The position numbers were made by a program, and so were the translations under genes. Positions 1 to 9,309 of a stretch of DNA of 64,000 nt are shown here, piece by piece. Under the pieces are notes generated by a model, which had not been told where the DNA came from, did no database searches, and was given only the letters and a program-made list of their open reading frames with translations. Origin of the DNA: Candidatus Methylospira mobilis (GTDB taxonomy: Bacteria; Pseudomonadota; Gammaproteobacteria; Methylococcales; Methylococcaceae); assembly GCF_009498235.1 (NCBI RefSeq), contig NZ_CP044205.1:491716-555715 (forward strand). Direction: 5' to 3'. Position 1 is the stretch's first letter. Each line of letters starts with the position of its first letter.

Positions 1-18
1 CCATGCCGTATCGACTCC

Positions 19-2706
19 TCAGGCAGTTAGCGGGTTGGGTTTGTCGGAACTGATGCCGTAGCGCGCCATCGATTCCTTGACTTTGCTGACCGGAATATCG
101 CCCTGATCGGCAAGCGCCTTGAGCGCGGTAATCGCAATAAAATAACGGTCCACTTCGAAAAACTTCCTCAGTTCCAGCCTGCGGTCGCTGCGTCCGTAGC
201 CGTCCGTACCCAACACGGTGTACGGTTTGTTCAAATAGGGACGAATCTGGTCCGCCACAGCGCGTATGTAATCGGTAGCGGCCACCACCGGGCCTTTTTC
301 CGACGCGAAACAGGTTTCGACGTAGCTGGATCGGCGTTGTTCGTCCGGATGCAGCAGATTCCAGCGTTCCTGCTCGACGCCGTCGCGGTGCAATTCGCTG
401 AAGCTGGTGGCGCTCCATACGTTAACCTTGATGCCATGATCGGTGCTCAACAGCTCGGCCGCTGCTATGCATTCGCGCAGGATCGCACCGCTGCCGATCA
501 GTTGCAGCGCTGCGTTGGCGCCATGATCGTGATCGGCCAGTTTGTATAGTCCGCGCAAAACACCTTCCGCGCTGCCGGCCGGCATTTCCGGGTGAGCGTG
601 ATTTTCGTTCATCACCGTGATGTAGTAGAAGATGTTTTCACCTTCCTGATACATTCTGCGCAAGCCGTCCTGCACGATTACCGCAAGTTCATACGCGAAA
701 GCCGGATCGTAGGCCACGCAGTTCGGTATGAACGACATCGCCATATGGCTTTGACCGTCCTGATGCTGCAAACCTTCGCCCGCCAGCGTGGTTCTGCCGG
801 CGGTGCCGCCCATCAGAAAACCGCGCGCCTGCATGTCGCCTGCGGCCCACATCAGATCGCCGACGCGCTGGTAACCGAACATCGAGTAGAAAATGTAGAA
901 CGGAATCATTTGCACATTGTGGTTGCTGTAGGCAGTGCCTGCGGCTATCCACGACGACATCGCACCCGCTTCGCAGATGCCCTCCTGCAGCAATTGCCCG
1001 GTTTTTTCCTCGCGATAATACATGATCTGGTCGGCGTCTTCCGGGGTATAAAGTTGTCCGACCGAAGAATAGATCGCGTATTGCCTGAACAAACCGTCCA
1101 TGCCGAAGGTGCGCGCCTCGTCGGCAACGATGGGAACCAGATACTTACCGATTTTCTTGTCGCGCAGCAGGCCGGTCAATATGCGCACAAAAGCCATGGT
1201 CGTGGACATTTCGCGGTCGCTGGCTTTCAGCAACGCATCGAACACGCTCAAATCGGGTACCTGCAGCAGCGGCGCGTCACGGCGGCGCGACGGCAGATAG
1301 CCGCCCAGCGCGCGGCGGTGTTCGTGCAGGTACTGGATTTCGGGGCTGTCCTCCGGCGGTCTGAAGAACGGCGTTTCGGCAATTTTATCGTCCGGGATAG
1401 GCACGTCGAAGCGATCGCGGAAAGCCTTCAGCGCCGCCTCATCCATTTTTTTCTGCTGGTGCGTGGTCATCAGTCCTTCGCCGGCGCTGCCCATGCCGTA
1501 CCCTTTAACGGTCTTGGCCAGAATCACGGTCGGCTGTCCTGTGTGATGAACCGCTGCATGGTAGGCCGCGTAGATTTTGTGCGGGTCGTGGCCGCCGCGA
1601 TCCAGGCGGTAGATGTCGTCGTTCGACATATGCGCGACCATTTCCAGCAGTTCAGGGTATTTGCCGAAGAAATGCTCGCGCGTATACGCGCCGCCCTTGG
1701 CCTTGCAGGCCTGATATTCGCCGTCGACGGCTTCTTCCATGCGCTTCTGCAAAAATCCGTCCTTGTCGCGCGCCAGCAGCGGGTCCCAGTGCGAACCCCA
1801 GATCACCTTGATTACATTCCAGCCGGCCCCGCGGAATTCCGCTTCCAGCTCCTGGATGATTTTACCGTCGCCGCGTACCGGGCCGTCCAGTCGCTGCAGA
1901 TTGCAGTTGATTACAAAGATCAGATTATCGAGTTTTTCACGGCCGGCCAGACTGATTGCGCCCAGCGATTCCGGCTCGTCCATTTCTCCGTCGCCCATGA
2001 AGGCCCAGACTTTACGCCCTGCCGTTTCCAGGATGCCGCGATCCTGCAAATATTTCATGAAGCGCGCCTGATAGATGGCCATGATCGGCCCCAGTCCCAT
2101 GGACACGGTCGGGAACTGCCAGAAGTCAGGCATCAGCCACGGATGCGGGTAGGACGATAAACCGCCGCCGCCGACTTCGCGCCGGAAGCGGCTCAGATGC
2201 TCTTCATTCAGGCGCCCTTCGAGGAAGGCTCTGGCATAAATGCCGGGAGAAGAGTGACCCTGAAAGAAAACCAGATCGCCGCCATGATCGGGGCAGGGTG
2301 CGTGGAAGAAATGATTGAACCCTACTTCGTAAAGGGTCGCGGAAGATGCGAAACTGGCTATGTGTCCGCCATATTCGCTGGATATCTTGTTTGCCTGCAC
2401 CACCATGGCCATTGCATTCCAGCGTATCCATGAGCGCAGGCGTTGCTCGACTTCACCGTCGCCGGGGTGTCTGGCCTGCTTGTGAACCGGTATGGTGTTG
2501 ATATAAGCCGTGTTGGCTTTGTAGGGTAGATTGGCGCCGGAACGGCGCGCCTTATCGACCAGGCGCTCGATAATATAATGAGCCCGTTCTATGCCTTCGG
2601 CTTCAATCACCGCCTCAAGGGCGTCAAGCCACTCGCGGGTTTCCATGGAGTCGATATCATCGTTGCCGTTAACGGGGGCGGTCACCTGCGAATGTGCTGC
2701 CGTCAT
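19..2706 (-). CDS. aceE: Pyruvate dehydrogenase E1 component, homodimeric type
   Basis: This thiamine-diphosphate enzyme decarboxylates pyruvate and acetylates the lipoyl groups of E2 in the cytosolic pyruvate dehydrogenase complex. The 895-residue length is that of the homodimeric gammaproteobacterial E1. The thiamine-diphosphate motif is plain: GDGEMDEPE followed about 30 residues later by NLQRLDGPV. The N-terminal stretch WRWNAMAMV-like (here IRWNAMAMVVQ) and the HFFHAP segment are also typical. The ATG at 2706 is preceded by AGGTG at a short spacing. The E2 and E3 genes would be expected downstream, to the left of the window edge. The gene follows thiE by 93 bases on the same strand and may be read from the same transcript or from its own promoter in that gap. 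No lesions were seen. Confidence 0.97.
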   Translation of the reverse strand: MTAAHSQVTAPVNGNDDIDSMETREWLDALEAVIEAEGIERAHYIIERLVDKARRSGANLPYKANTAYINTIPVHKQARHPGDGEVEQRLRSWIRWNAMAMVVQANKISSEYGGHIASFASSATLYEVGFNHFFHAPCPDHGGDLVFFQGHSSPGIYARAFLEGRLNEEHLSRFRREVGGGGLSSYPHPWLMPDFWQFPTVSMGLGPIMAIYQARFMKYLQDRGILETAGRKVWAFMGDGEMDEPESLGAISLAGREKLDNLIFVINCNLQRLDGPVRGDGKIIQELEAEFRGAGWNVIKVIWGSHWDPLLARDKDGFLQKRMEEAVDGEYQACKAKGGAYTREHFFGKYPELLEMVAHMSNDDIYRLDRGGHDPHKIYAAYHAAVHHTGQPTVILAKTVKGYGMGSAGEGLMTTHQQKKMDEAALKAFRDRFDVPIPDDKIAETPFFRPPEDSPEIQYLHEHRRALGGYLPSRRRDAPLLQVPDLSVFDALLKASDREMSTTMAFVRILTGLLRDKKIGKYLVPIVADEARTFGMDGLFRQYAIYSSVGQLYTPEDADQIMYYREEKTGQLLQEGICEAGAMSSWIAAGTAYSNHNVQMIPFYIFYSMFGYQRVGDLMWAAGDMQARGFLMGGTAGRTTLAGEGLQHQDGQSHMAMSFIPNCVAYDPAFAYELAVIVQDGLRRMYQEGENIFYYITVMNENHAHPEMPAGSAEGVLRGLYKLADHDHGANAALQLIGSGAILRECIAAAELLSTDHGIKVNVWSATSFSELHRDGVEQERWNLLHPDEQRRSSYVETCFASEKGPVVAATDYIRAVADQIRPYLNKPYTVLGTDGYGRSDRRLELRKFFEVDRYFIAITALKALADQGDIPVSKVKESMARYGISSDKPNPLTA

Positions 2707-2799
2707 AAAATCACCTAAGCCTCTTCCTCGTTGGAATTATTGTTTCTGCTGCGTTGCGGCGGGCGGGGCCTGCGCCGTTAGACCCGGTATTGTCGCACA

Positions 2800-3429
2800 T
2801 CAGCGGAAAAGTGATAGTATCGATCGCGCCGCCTGTTCCGGATTTTTTTGTCCGAACACGCCGTCGACGACAGCCAGCAGTCCCGCGCCCGCCGCTATCA
2901 GATCCGCGCCGTTTGCCGCCGTAATGCCGCCGATGGCGACTATAGGCGCATTGAACAGGCTGCGCGCAACGCTCAGCGTAGCCGGATTGGCGCACGGTGC
3001 GAGCGGTTTGGTCTGAGAGGGGAAAAAGCGTCCGAATGCGAGATAATCCGCGCCCTGAGCGCTTGCTTCGGCGGCGCGTTCCAGCGAGTCGTAGCAGGAT
3101 GCCCCGACAATAGCCGAAGCGCCCAACAACTTGCGGGCCTGCGATACCGGCATATCGTCCTTGCCGAGATGTACGCCGTCCGCGCCGATTTTTTGGGCCA
3201 GTACGATATTGTCGTTGATGATGAGGGGGATACCTGCCTCGCGGCATACCGCCAGCAGTTGTGCGGCCACGACTTCGTCCTGCCTCGATTTGGCCCGGTA
3301 CTGAACGACGCCCGCGCCTCCGGCGATCACGGCGCGCACAGAATCAATCAATAACTGTGCTTCGACTGCAATATCGGGCGTGACCGCATATAGACCCGAC
3401 GCAGGAAAAGCATTTAAGACAGTAGACAC
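2800..3429 (-). CDS. thiE: Thiamine-phosphate synthase
   Basis: ThiE joins the pyrimidine and thiazole halves of thiamine to give thiamine phosphate. The 209 residues form a complete TIM barrel of family length. Recognisable elements are QYRAK near residue 43, the IINDN strand, the GVHLGKDD segment and the GGI strand with the following glycine-rich phosphate loop. The start codon is GTG at 3429, ten bases after the stop of the upstream YeeE/YedE gene, which indicates an operon. It is separated from the thiS-thiG fusion elsewhere in this window by 23 kb, so the thiamine genes are dispersed. No THI-box riboswitch was recognised upstream. Its position ahead of aceE links coenzyme synthesis to an enzyme that uses that coenzyme, which is an inference from order only. 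Confidence 0.95.
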   Translation of the reverse strand: MSTVLNAFPASGLYAVTPDIAVEAQLLIDSVRAVIAGGAGVVQYRAKSRQDEVVAAQLLAVCREAGIPLIINDNIVLAQKIGADGVHLGKDDMPVSQARKLLGASAIVGASCYDSLERAAEASAQGADYLAFGRFFPSQTKPLAPCANPATLSVARSLFNAPIVAIGGITAANGADLIAAGAGLLAVVDGVFGQKNPEQAARSILSLFR

Positions 3430-3439
3430 GAGGATAAAC

Positions 3440-3877
3440 TCAGTCGGCAGCGGCAGGGAAAACGCTGTCCAGCAAGCGGGATATCCACAAGCCGGCCAGC
3501 ATCGCCGCTATAAAAACGCCTGTTTCCAGCGCGCCTGGCAAGGCCACCAGCGCCGCGCCGGGACAATAGCCCGATAAGCCCCATCCTATGCCGAATAGCG
3601 CGGAACCGGTTATCAGTCGCCCGCTGATCCGGGTTGCAGCCGGCAAATCGAACCGTTCCGCCAGTAACGGTTTTCCTGAACGAAACAGCAGGCGATAGGC
3701 GGGTAAGGTAACGCCGATAGCGCCCGCCATTACCAAAAGCAATGCGGGATTCCAGTTTCCGGTAATATCCAGAAACGCGAGTACCACCGACGGCTGAGCC
3801 ATGCCGCTCAATGCCAGCCCGAAAGCGAAAAGCGCGCCGGTCAAAAAAGTTATCAAAAGTTTTTTCATGGAATCCAT
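3440..3877 (-). CDS. YeeE/YedE family inner-membrane protein (DUF6691-like), second half
   Basis: A 145-residue protein of several hydrophobic helices, belonging to the YeeE/YedE family that is linked to thiosulfate or other sulfur-compound uptake. It contains the family's glycine-rich GLSGYCPGAALVAL segment with its conserved cysteine. Two starts are possible, ATG at 3877 (MDSMKKLL) and ATG at 3868 (MKKLL). The longer open frame to 4168 overlaps the next gene and is not believed. It lies 20 bases downstream of a second YeeE/YedE gene, the usual paired-half arrangement in which two short proteins together form one transporter. The following thiE is ten bases away. Transport of a sulfur species is known for the family; the substrate here is not determined. 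Confidence 0.85.
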   Translation of the reverse strand: MDSMKKLLITFLTGALFAFGLALSGMAQPSVVLAFLDITGNWNPALLLVMAGAIGVTLPAYRLLFRSGKPLLAERFDLPAATRISGRLITGSALFGIGWGLSGYCPGAALVALPGALETGVFIAAMLAGLWISRLLDSVFPAAAD

Positions 3878-3897
3878 TTGCTGAATCAAAAGCTTTC

Positions 3898-4317
3898 TTA
3901 TAGTCGTTTTACGATCCAAACCGTCAGCATGCTGGTCGTCATGAAGGTAATTGTCGCAACGATGGATCGCGACGACAAACGGCTGATTCCGCAGACGCCG
4001 TGGCCGCTGGTGCAGCCGTTGGCGCGGGCGGCTCCATAACCGACCAGCAGGCCGGAAACAATATAAAGGCCCGGTGAAGCCGGATGCGCAATCTCGAGCA
4101 AGGCCGGCGCAAACAGTTTGACCAGTATACCTACGGCCAGCACACCGGCCAGAAAGGCCCAACGCCATGGCCTCTCGGCCGCATCGTGGTGGAAAGCGTT
4201 TCTGATAATGCCGGTTACGCCCAGTATTTTTCCGTGCAGGCCCATCAGCAATGCGGCTGATATGCCGATCAGCACGCCGCCGGCCAAGGCGTTGATAAAA
4301 GGATGCAATGATAACAT
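3898..4317 (-). CDS. YeeE/YedE family inner-membrane protein, first half
   Basis: This 139-residue hydrophobic protein begins [20 protein letters not shown] and carries the family segment [17 protein letters not shown] near residue 110, with two conserved cysteines. The Cys-Ser/Thr-Gly-His-Gly-x-Cys-Gly pattern is the hallmark of YeeE/YedE proteins, which import thiosulfate or similar compounds. It is the first gene of a probable operon with the second half-transporter and thiE. The region upstream (4318-4423) is AT-rich and the only place for a promoter. Many such pairs sit beside an ArsR-type sulfide sensor or a sulfur dioxygenase; neither is present here. Confidence 0.87.
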   Translation of the reverse strand: MLSLHPFINALAGGVLIGISAALLMGLHGKILGVTGIIRNAFHHDAAERPWRWAFLAGVLAVGILVKLFAPALLEIAHPASPGLYIVSGLLVGYGAARANGCTSGHGVCGISRLSSRSIVATITFMTTSMLTVWIVKRL

Positions 4318-4423
4318 GGGAGGATTTTTTCTCCGGAAGCAGATTGCTTCTGTTTCTTTATAAGGTGACTACAATTTATAACCAAAAATGATTTTGAACA
4401 AGGGTGAACAGAAAACACATCGG

Positions 4424-5305
4424 TTAGCCCAACCGCACGAAGCGTTCCATCGCTTCTTTCAGCTCGTTATCCAATCCGAGAGCGGCAATCTGGTTGGCCA
4501 AACAGCCGCGCATTTCTTCCCAAGGCTTGACACTGTCGAGCCCATGTTGCTTGCTGAGCCAAATACAGATACGGTTGAGCGTTTTTTTCCCGTCCAGGAT
4601 ACGGGTCAAACGTTCCCAGTTTTTATCGGATTCCTGATGATTTTCATGAAACGAAGATATTTTGCCGATATCCGTTTCAAGGTAGGAATAGCTTTTGCCC
4701 GGTAGTTTGCTGTTGAGATGGGTTCCGATTTTTTCTTTAAGCCGTTGACCGGAACTGTCCAGACCAAACCCTGGTTTGGGTGACTTTTCGTTTTGACTCA
4801 TCATGAACGTTGTCAACGCGGTGAGACCGACCAAATCTTCTTCATGTTGATTCAATAAGGTTTGGCTATCGATCATTGGCTGTGCGCGTAAATCTCGTCG
4901 CCTGACTTCTGCGGCGAAAGCTTCCGGTCGCAACAAATAGTTTTCCAGCTCCCAGCGGCGCAACACATGGATAAAATCATACGGCTGTGCTGCTTCGAAG
5001 TCTGCGTCGTCGGTTTCCCAAAAAATCCCGGTTTTTCCATCGGACAGCAAGGTGTCGCGATCGACGATACCGAACGCATTCAATCTTTGACTTCGTGCAT
5101 CTTCAACCTTTTGCCGTACGGCATTGCAACCGCCGCCACCTATACTGCCATCTTCCGCGCTCTCGAAACGCAGTTTATTCTGATAACGCGGAAACCAATG
5201 ATCGCGGAAAATGCTGACGTCTTCCTCCGACTCCATGATGACCTTGATACCGGATTCATATTTATCGTCGAGCATTGCGACGGGCGCACTTTTAAAACTG
5301 GACAT
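4424..5305 (-). CDS. DUF4435 domain protein, PARIS AriB-like
   Basis: A 293-residue protein with features of the DUF4435 family: an early acidic motif (KVIMESEEDVSIFRDHW, about residues 21-37), then FGIVDRDT near residue 80 and a WELENYLL segment near residue 115. The Glu and Asp-x-Asp positions resemble the TOPRIM-type nuclease fold predicted for this family. In the PARIS anti-phage system a DUF4435 protein (AriB) is the toxic effector released by an AAA ATPase (AriA). Here the AAA gene lies immediately upstream with its stop codon touching this ATG, which is the AriA-AriB order. The reading frame is intact although its ATPase partner carries a stop codon. The PARIS assignment is inferred from family and order; other AAA/DUF4435 pairs exist. 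Confidence 0.72.
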   Translation of the reverse strand: MSSFKSAPVAMLDDKYESGIKVIMESEEDVSIFRDHWFPRYQNKLRFESAEDGSIGGGGCNAVRQKVEDARSQRLNAFGIVDRDTLLSDGKTGIFWETDDADFEAAQPYDFIHVLRRWELENYLLRPEAFAAEVRRRDLRAQPMIDSQTLLNQHEEDLVGLTALTTFMMSQNEKSPKPGFGLDSSGQRLKEKIGTHLNSKLPGKSYSYLETDIGKISSFHENHQESDKNWERLTRILDGKKTLNRICIWLSKQHGLDSVKPWEEMRGCLANQIAALGLDNELKEAMERFVRLG

Positions 5306-6505
5306 TTATACTCCCGCTTGTCCTGTAAACTCATTCATTTCGATCAACTCGCCGCCCAGATACAAGCCTTCACGCACGATATCCATTCCTGCAGCAAAAC
5401 GTCTGAGCAGTTCGCTCAAGTGCGTAGTCATGATAATCGTGAAACTGGGATGCTCGAGCGCGAGATCTTCCAGCGCGTTATACAAACGGTGAGCCCAGAG
5501 AATATGCAGGTGCGTATCCATTTCGTTGATCAGAATAATCGTGTTGGCGGTCGCATGCGCGCCGATGCGAAGAAACAGATGCGCGAGGCTCTTTTCTCCG
5601 CTGCTCAGCCGATCCATTCGATGCGTTTCGCCGTCGCCAGCATCGATCAGCGCTTCAGGCGGCACTTTACGCACGCTTTTCAGCATCTTGGGCGTGCCGT
5701 CGAATATTTGTTCGTTAATCAGCTTCTGGGCGGTTTCGAACGAACCGTTATCCAGCCATTTCATCCAGACCACCAGATTGTCCAGCGAGTTTTCCCACAG
5801 GGTGTTATGCGCTTCGAAGGCGTGCAGCGGCGCGTAGTTCCAATGCTGCGGCTGACTGATACTGCGCACATCGGATAAAGCAGCTTGCCCCAAACCGGGG
5901 TGGTCGTTACTGATCGGAGGAATATCGCGATAAGCGGAAAAGTACAGTACCGTTGGCAGGTGGAAGCTGGGCTGAAGGAAATGTTCATTGATAGCCTCTC
6001 CGCTGCCGGCCCGTATTGCGGCGGAAACATCCTGCAACAACTCGTCCTGCCGCGATGCGACAGATTGATAACGACCGGTTACCGAACTGCGGAAACCGGT
6101 GCGATGCCAGCTTTCGGCTTCGAATTGGCCTAATTCGCTATCCGTTCAGGACTTAAGAAAAACTTCTTCGCCCAGCATACCGGCAACAACGGACAGCACT
6201 ACGGCGCGAATTCGTCCCTGCCAGCGTAACCGTACCCGGAAATCCAGTTGCGCGCGTCCGCCTTTGCGGTCCAGATCTTCATGTCCGTAGCTGGATATCT
6301 CGGTTTTACCGAGCAAATCGGCCAGACAGCAAAAAATCTCCAACGCGGTCGTCTTGCCGAGACCGTTGGCCGAAACCATCATGAAGAAATTGCACGGGTG
6401 TTTATCCTTATCGGTAAAGTCGATGGTATGAAAGTTTCTGAACGGGCCGATACGGTCCAGCGTTAAAAACAGCGGCTTGAATTCGTAGATTTCCGGTTCG
6501 TTCAT
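5306..6505 (-). pseudogene. AAA ATPase (AriA/AAA_15-like), interrupted by an in-frame TGA
   Basis: A 399-codon frame is broken once by TGA at 6146-6148; the frame is otherwise open on both sides, so this is a nonsense change, not a frameshift. The N-terminal part has a Walker A-like SANGLGKT (residues 45-52) in which the usual first Gly is Ser. The second part has the signature LSSGEKSLAHLFLR, a Walker B region ILINEMDTHLH in which Asp-Glu has become Asn-Glu, and an MTTHLSELL switch region. This is the OLD/RecF-like ATPase type that partners DUF4435 proteins. It starts 25 bases after the FtsK-like gene. Either it is dead, or the TGA is read through, or it is a sequencing error; the altered Walker motifs favour decay. 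Confidence 0.7.
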
Positions 6506-6529
6506 TGCGAGTACCCCGCTATCCTGAGT

Positions 6530-8041
6530 TTACTGCATTGTGAAGTGCTTGATCGCGCGCGCGATTTCGCTGTCGCCGATTTTTGCGCCGTGTACCCGCA
6601 CAGGTTCCGGCCTATCGGTCAATTTAACCAGCATATCGCCTTTCCCGAGCAAAGCTTCGGCGCCTTTTTCATCGAGAATGATTGATGACTCGGTATGTTT
6701 CTGTACACGTAGCGCGATTCGAACAGGAATATTACTGCGAAGCAAGCCACTAAACGTATTGGAATCCGGCCGTTGCGTGGCAAGCACCAGATGGATGCCG
6801 GCGGAGCGTGCTTTCTGGGCCAGTCGCAGTCGCACCAGCGGCGCTTCCAGTTCGCGAGGTTGCATGAATAAATCCGCAAGCTCTTCCACTACCAATACAA
6901 TACGCGGCAGCGCGGTTTGCAGGGTCGCTTCGTCAATATTCCTGGCGCCCATTTCGGCAAACAGCCGGTTTCTGGACTCCATTTTTTCAACCAGAGTATT
7001 CAGTATCTCGGCGGCATCGACCACCGAAGTTGCTACGGTGCGGCCGAACAGGTTCGGAATTTTACCGTAGGCATTCAATTCCGTGCCTTTCGGATCGATC
7101 AGCGCTAAACGCAACTGTTTGGGCGTCAGCGTCGCAAGCAGCGATACCAGCAGGCTGTGCAGACAAACGGTTTTTCCACTGCCGGTCGCACCGGCAATCC
7201 GCATATGCGGAGCGGCTGCCAAATCCATGGCTACGTCGTCGCCCAACAGAGACGCGCCCAGCCACAACGGCAGTTTTTCGGCGCGCGGCTGCTCCGCCCA
7301 GTCGAACAAACGCCCCGGTAAAACCGTTTTCCAGCGTTCCGGCGGGCGCGGTATGTCAATATCGGCCACCCCGGCTTCATTATCGACAGTCAGCATTACG
7401 CTGTCGTCGGGTACGCTCAGTCGAAAAGCAATTTTGGACAACCCTTTCCTGAGCGTATCCAAGTGATTGATATTCGACAGATAAAGCGAAAAGCGATCCA
7501 CACGGATGCCTTGGCGCGATTGCCGGATTTCTGCCGTGACGCCGATTTCGGTTAATGCTTCTCGCAGTATGTCCGCGTCGACATCAGTACCGCTATCTCC
7601 AGGGCTTAGCTGCGCATCTGCAAGCAACTCTTCGCGCAACCAATTGGCGAAGCTATGGTTGCGGCTCCAGCTGGTGCGTATTTCACGTAGCCCTCGTCGG
7701 ACATGGCGTTGCAGTAAACGGACATAACGAGATTCAGATGCGAACAGGTCTTCATCGTGATAGGCGCTCAATAATGCGCGAACCGCATCGTCGAAGTCCC
7801 GAAGAGCCTGCGTTGCCTCGTTTTTTCCTCGGCCGGTCACTTGTTCAAGTGAATAGTTGGAACCTTTGGTTGATGAGTGAATCGTATCGAACTCTGATTC
7901 CGGTTGGGTTTCCATGCGCAAAGACTTGGCTAAAGCCAAGCGTAATACACGGTATTTTGGCGCTTTATATGTGCGAAAGCCATAGACCAATACCTGGTCA
8001 ATGATAACTTCATCTTCATGGCTGGTATATATATCAGCCAT
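6530..8041 (-). CDS. FtsK/SpoIIIE-type DNA translocase with DndE-like N-terminus
   Basis: Residues 1-100 resemble DndE, the small nicked-DNA-binding protein of phosphorothioation systems: a basic helix around KYRVLRLALAKSL, then SNYSLEQVTG and a terminal helix. Residues 260-503 are an FtsK/SpoIIIE motor: Walker A GATGSGKT (284-291), LALIDPKGTELNAY (about 312-325), a Walker B strand IVLVVEELADLF (381-392, Glu in place of the first Asp), ATQRPDSNTFSGLL and the GAEALLGKGDML segment. The ATG at 8041 was chosen because it overlaps the dndD stop by eight bases, a normal coupling distance; the longer frame to 8155 runs into dndD coding sequence. It is intact, unlike its neighbours. A role in moving DNA for a modification-based defence system is inferred. 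Confidence 0.75.
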   Translation of the reverse strand: MADIYTSHEDEVIIDQVLVYGFRTYKAPKYRVLRLALAKSLRMETQPESEFDTIHSSTKGSNYSLEQVTGRGKNEATQALRDFDDAVRALLSAYHDEDLFASESRYVRLLQRHVRRGLREIRTSWSRNHSFANWLREELLADAQLSPGDSGTDVDADILREALTEIGVTAEIRQSRQGIRVDRFSLYLSNINHLDTLRKGLSKIAFRLSVPDDSVMLTVDNEAGVADIDIPRPPERWKTVLPGRLFDWAEQPRAEKLPLWLGASLLGDDVAMDLAAAPHMRIAGATGSGKTVCLHSLLVSLLATLTPKQLRLALIDPKGTELNAYGKIPNLFGRTVATSVVDAAEILNTLVEKMESRNRLFAEMGARNIDEATLQTALPRIVLVVEELADLFMQPRELEAPLVRLRLAQKARSAGIHLVLATQRPDSNTFSGLLRSNIPVRIALRVQKHTESSIILDEKGAEALLGKGDMLVKLTDRPEPVRVHGAKIGDSEIARAIKHFTMQ

Positions 8042-8214
8042 GGACTGTCTCTGTCTTACGTTTAATCGGCACCGCGCACGCTGCCTCACCAGATGGATTG
8101 AGCAAATGAAACTCACGGTAAATGTATGGCGCCAATAAACTATATTTTCTGTCACCCAACTCGGAATCGGTAGGCAACAGAATTAACTGCCGCGCTGCGT
8201 GTGGATAATATAGG

Positions 8215-9309
8215 GGCGGTTTCAAATTCCAAGTGCAACGGTTGTTGATTCGCACATAGCCTCATCCTTTTGGCAATTATGCAGGAATTCGGCATAAACT
8301 TCCAAGGGGGTTCTAAACCCGAGAATTTTTCTCGGTCTCGTGTTCAGTCTGTATGCGATTTCATCCAGTTGCTCCTGCGAGTAGGTCGACAAATCGGTTC
8401 CTTTGGGTAAATACTGGCGCAGTAGTCCATTGGTGTTCTCGTTACTTCCGCGTTGCCAAGGGCTATGAGGGTCGGCAAAGTAGATGGTGATGCCCGCTCG
8501 CTCACTGAGCGTTTTATGGCAGCTCATTTCCTTACCTTGATCATAGGTCATGGTTTTGCGCATCGGCTCATGGACACGGTTCAATGCGTTACTGAAGCCT
8601 TCCAGTGCGGCTTCAGCCGTGCCGGACGTCATAGCCGCCAGCATCACAAGGCGGCTGCTACGCTCGACCAGCGTGCCTACCGAAGAACGATTGCCTGACC
8701 CCTTGATCAGATCACCTTCCCAATGCCCTGGAACCAGCCGGTCTTCAATCTCCGGTGGACGTACATGCAAGCTGTTCATATCAGGTATCTGACCACGCCG
8801 ATCGGTTCCTCTGGCGCGAGGACGTCTGCCCGTGTGAGATTGCCGCAAACAGCTCAACAGTTCGCTGCGTAATTCACCGCGTGGGAAGGCATACAGTGCG
8901 GTGTATATCGTTTCATGTGACACCGTAAGGGCTCCCTGCTCTGCATACACGCGCTTGAGTGTGCCAGAAATCTGTTCAGGCGACCAACCTTCATGCAGAA
9001 AGTAATCGACTACGCCAAAAAGCAGGCTATCCGGTAATAATTTGCGCGGCTTTCGAGCCATATGGCGTAACTGCCTCGCTCGTATCCCCGCCGTACCTGC
9101 GCAATAGCTACCAGACTTGACTGGATTGCGTAACAATTCGCGACTGATCGTTGACGGAGATCGCTGTAATCTCAAAGCCATCGCCCTCAGGCTATGTCCA
9201 TCTGACTTCATCAACATGATCGCGGCACGATCCTCTGCACTTAAGTGATTATATTTCTTTTCCATTGCAACACCTTATCATAGTGTTGCACTTGTATTTT
9301 GAGCCCGCC
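8215..9309 (-). mobile_element. IS30-family insertion sequence, 1095 bp, with 3-bp target duplication
   Basis: The ends are 25-bp imperfect inverted repeats at 8215-8239 and 9285-9309. They match at 21 of 25 positions, share GGCGG at the tips and CAAGTGCAAC at the inner edge. AGG at 8212-8214 and AGG at 9310-9312 are the target duplication. Deleting the element and one AGG rejoins the interrupted dndD reading frame exactly, which fixes the ends. The single transposase gene fills almost the whole element and its stop codon lies inside the left repeat. Intact ends and an intact transposase suggest a recent and possibly still active insertion. Confidence 0.9.
8222..9265 (-). CDS. IS30-family transposase
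   Basis: A complete 347-residue DDE transposase. The N-terminus (MEKKYNHLSAEDRAAIMLMK, then SLRAMALRLQRSPSTISREL) is the helix-turn-helix typical of IS30. The catalytic core has the expected acidic residues: GHWEGDLIKG near residue 182, MTYDQGKEMSCH near 240, and SPWQRGSNENTNGLLRQYLPKGTD near 270, the last holding the Asp/Glu-region signature of the family. The protein binds the terminal repeats and moves the element. Transcription runs in the same direction as the disrupted dndD gene. No frameshift or stop was seen. Confidence 0.95.
   Translation of the reverse strand: MEKKYNHLSAEDRAAIMLMKSDGHSLRAMALRLQRSPSTISRELLRNPVKSGSYCAGTAGIRARQLRHMARKPRKLLPDSLLFGVVDYFLHEGWSPEQISGTLKRVYAEQGALTVSHETIYTALYAFPRGELRSELLSCLRQSHTGRRPRARGTDRRGQIPDMNSLHVRPPEIEDRLVPGHWEGDLIKGSGNRSSVGTLVERSSRLVMLAAMTSGTAEAALEGFSNALNRVHEPMRKTMTYDQGKEMSCHKTLSERAGITIYFADPHSPWQRGSNENTNGLLRQYLPKGTDLSTYSQEQLDEIAYRLNTRPRKILGFRTPLEVYAEFLHNCQKDEAMCESTTVALGI

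Noticed and set aside
592..2160. Long plus-strand open frame (522 codons) opposite aceE
   Set aside because: It is the antisense shadow of a highly conserved GC-rich gene; its translation has no family features.
2707..3430. TPP riboswitch upstream of thiE or thiSG
   Set aside because: No CTGAGA-type THI-box core was seen before thiE, aceE or thiSG; thiE and thiSG follow other genes within 10 to 18 bases.
8042..8155. N-terminal extension of the FtsK-like protein
   Set aside because: The extra residues overlap the dndD C-terminal coding sequence in another frame; ATG at 8041 gives the expected overlap and start.
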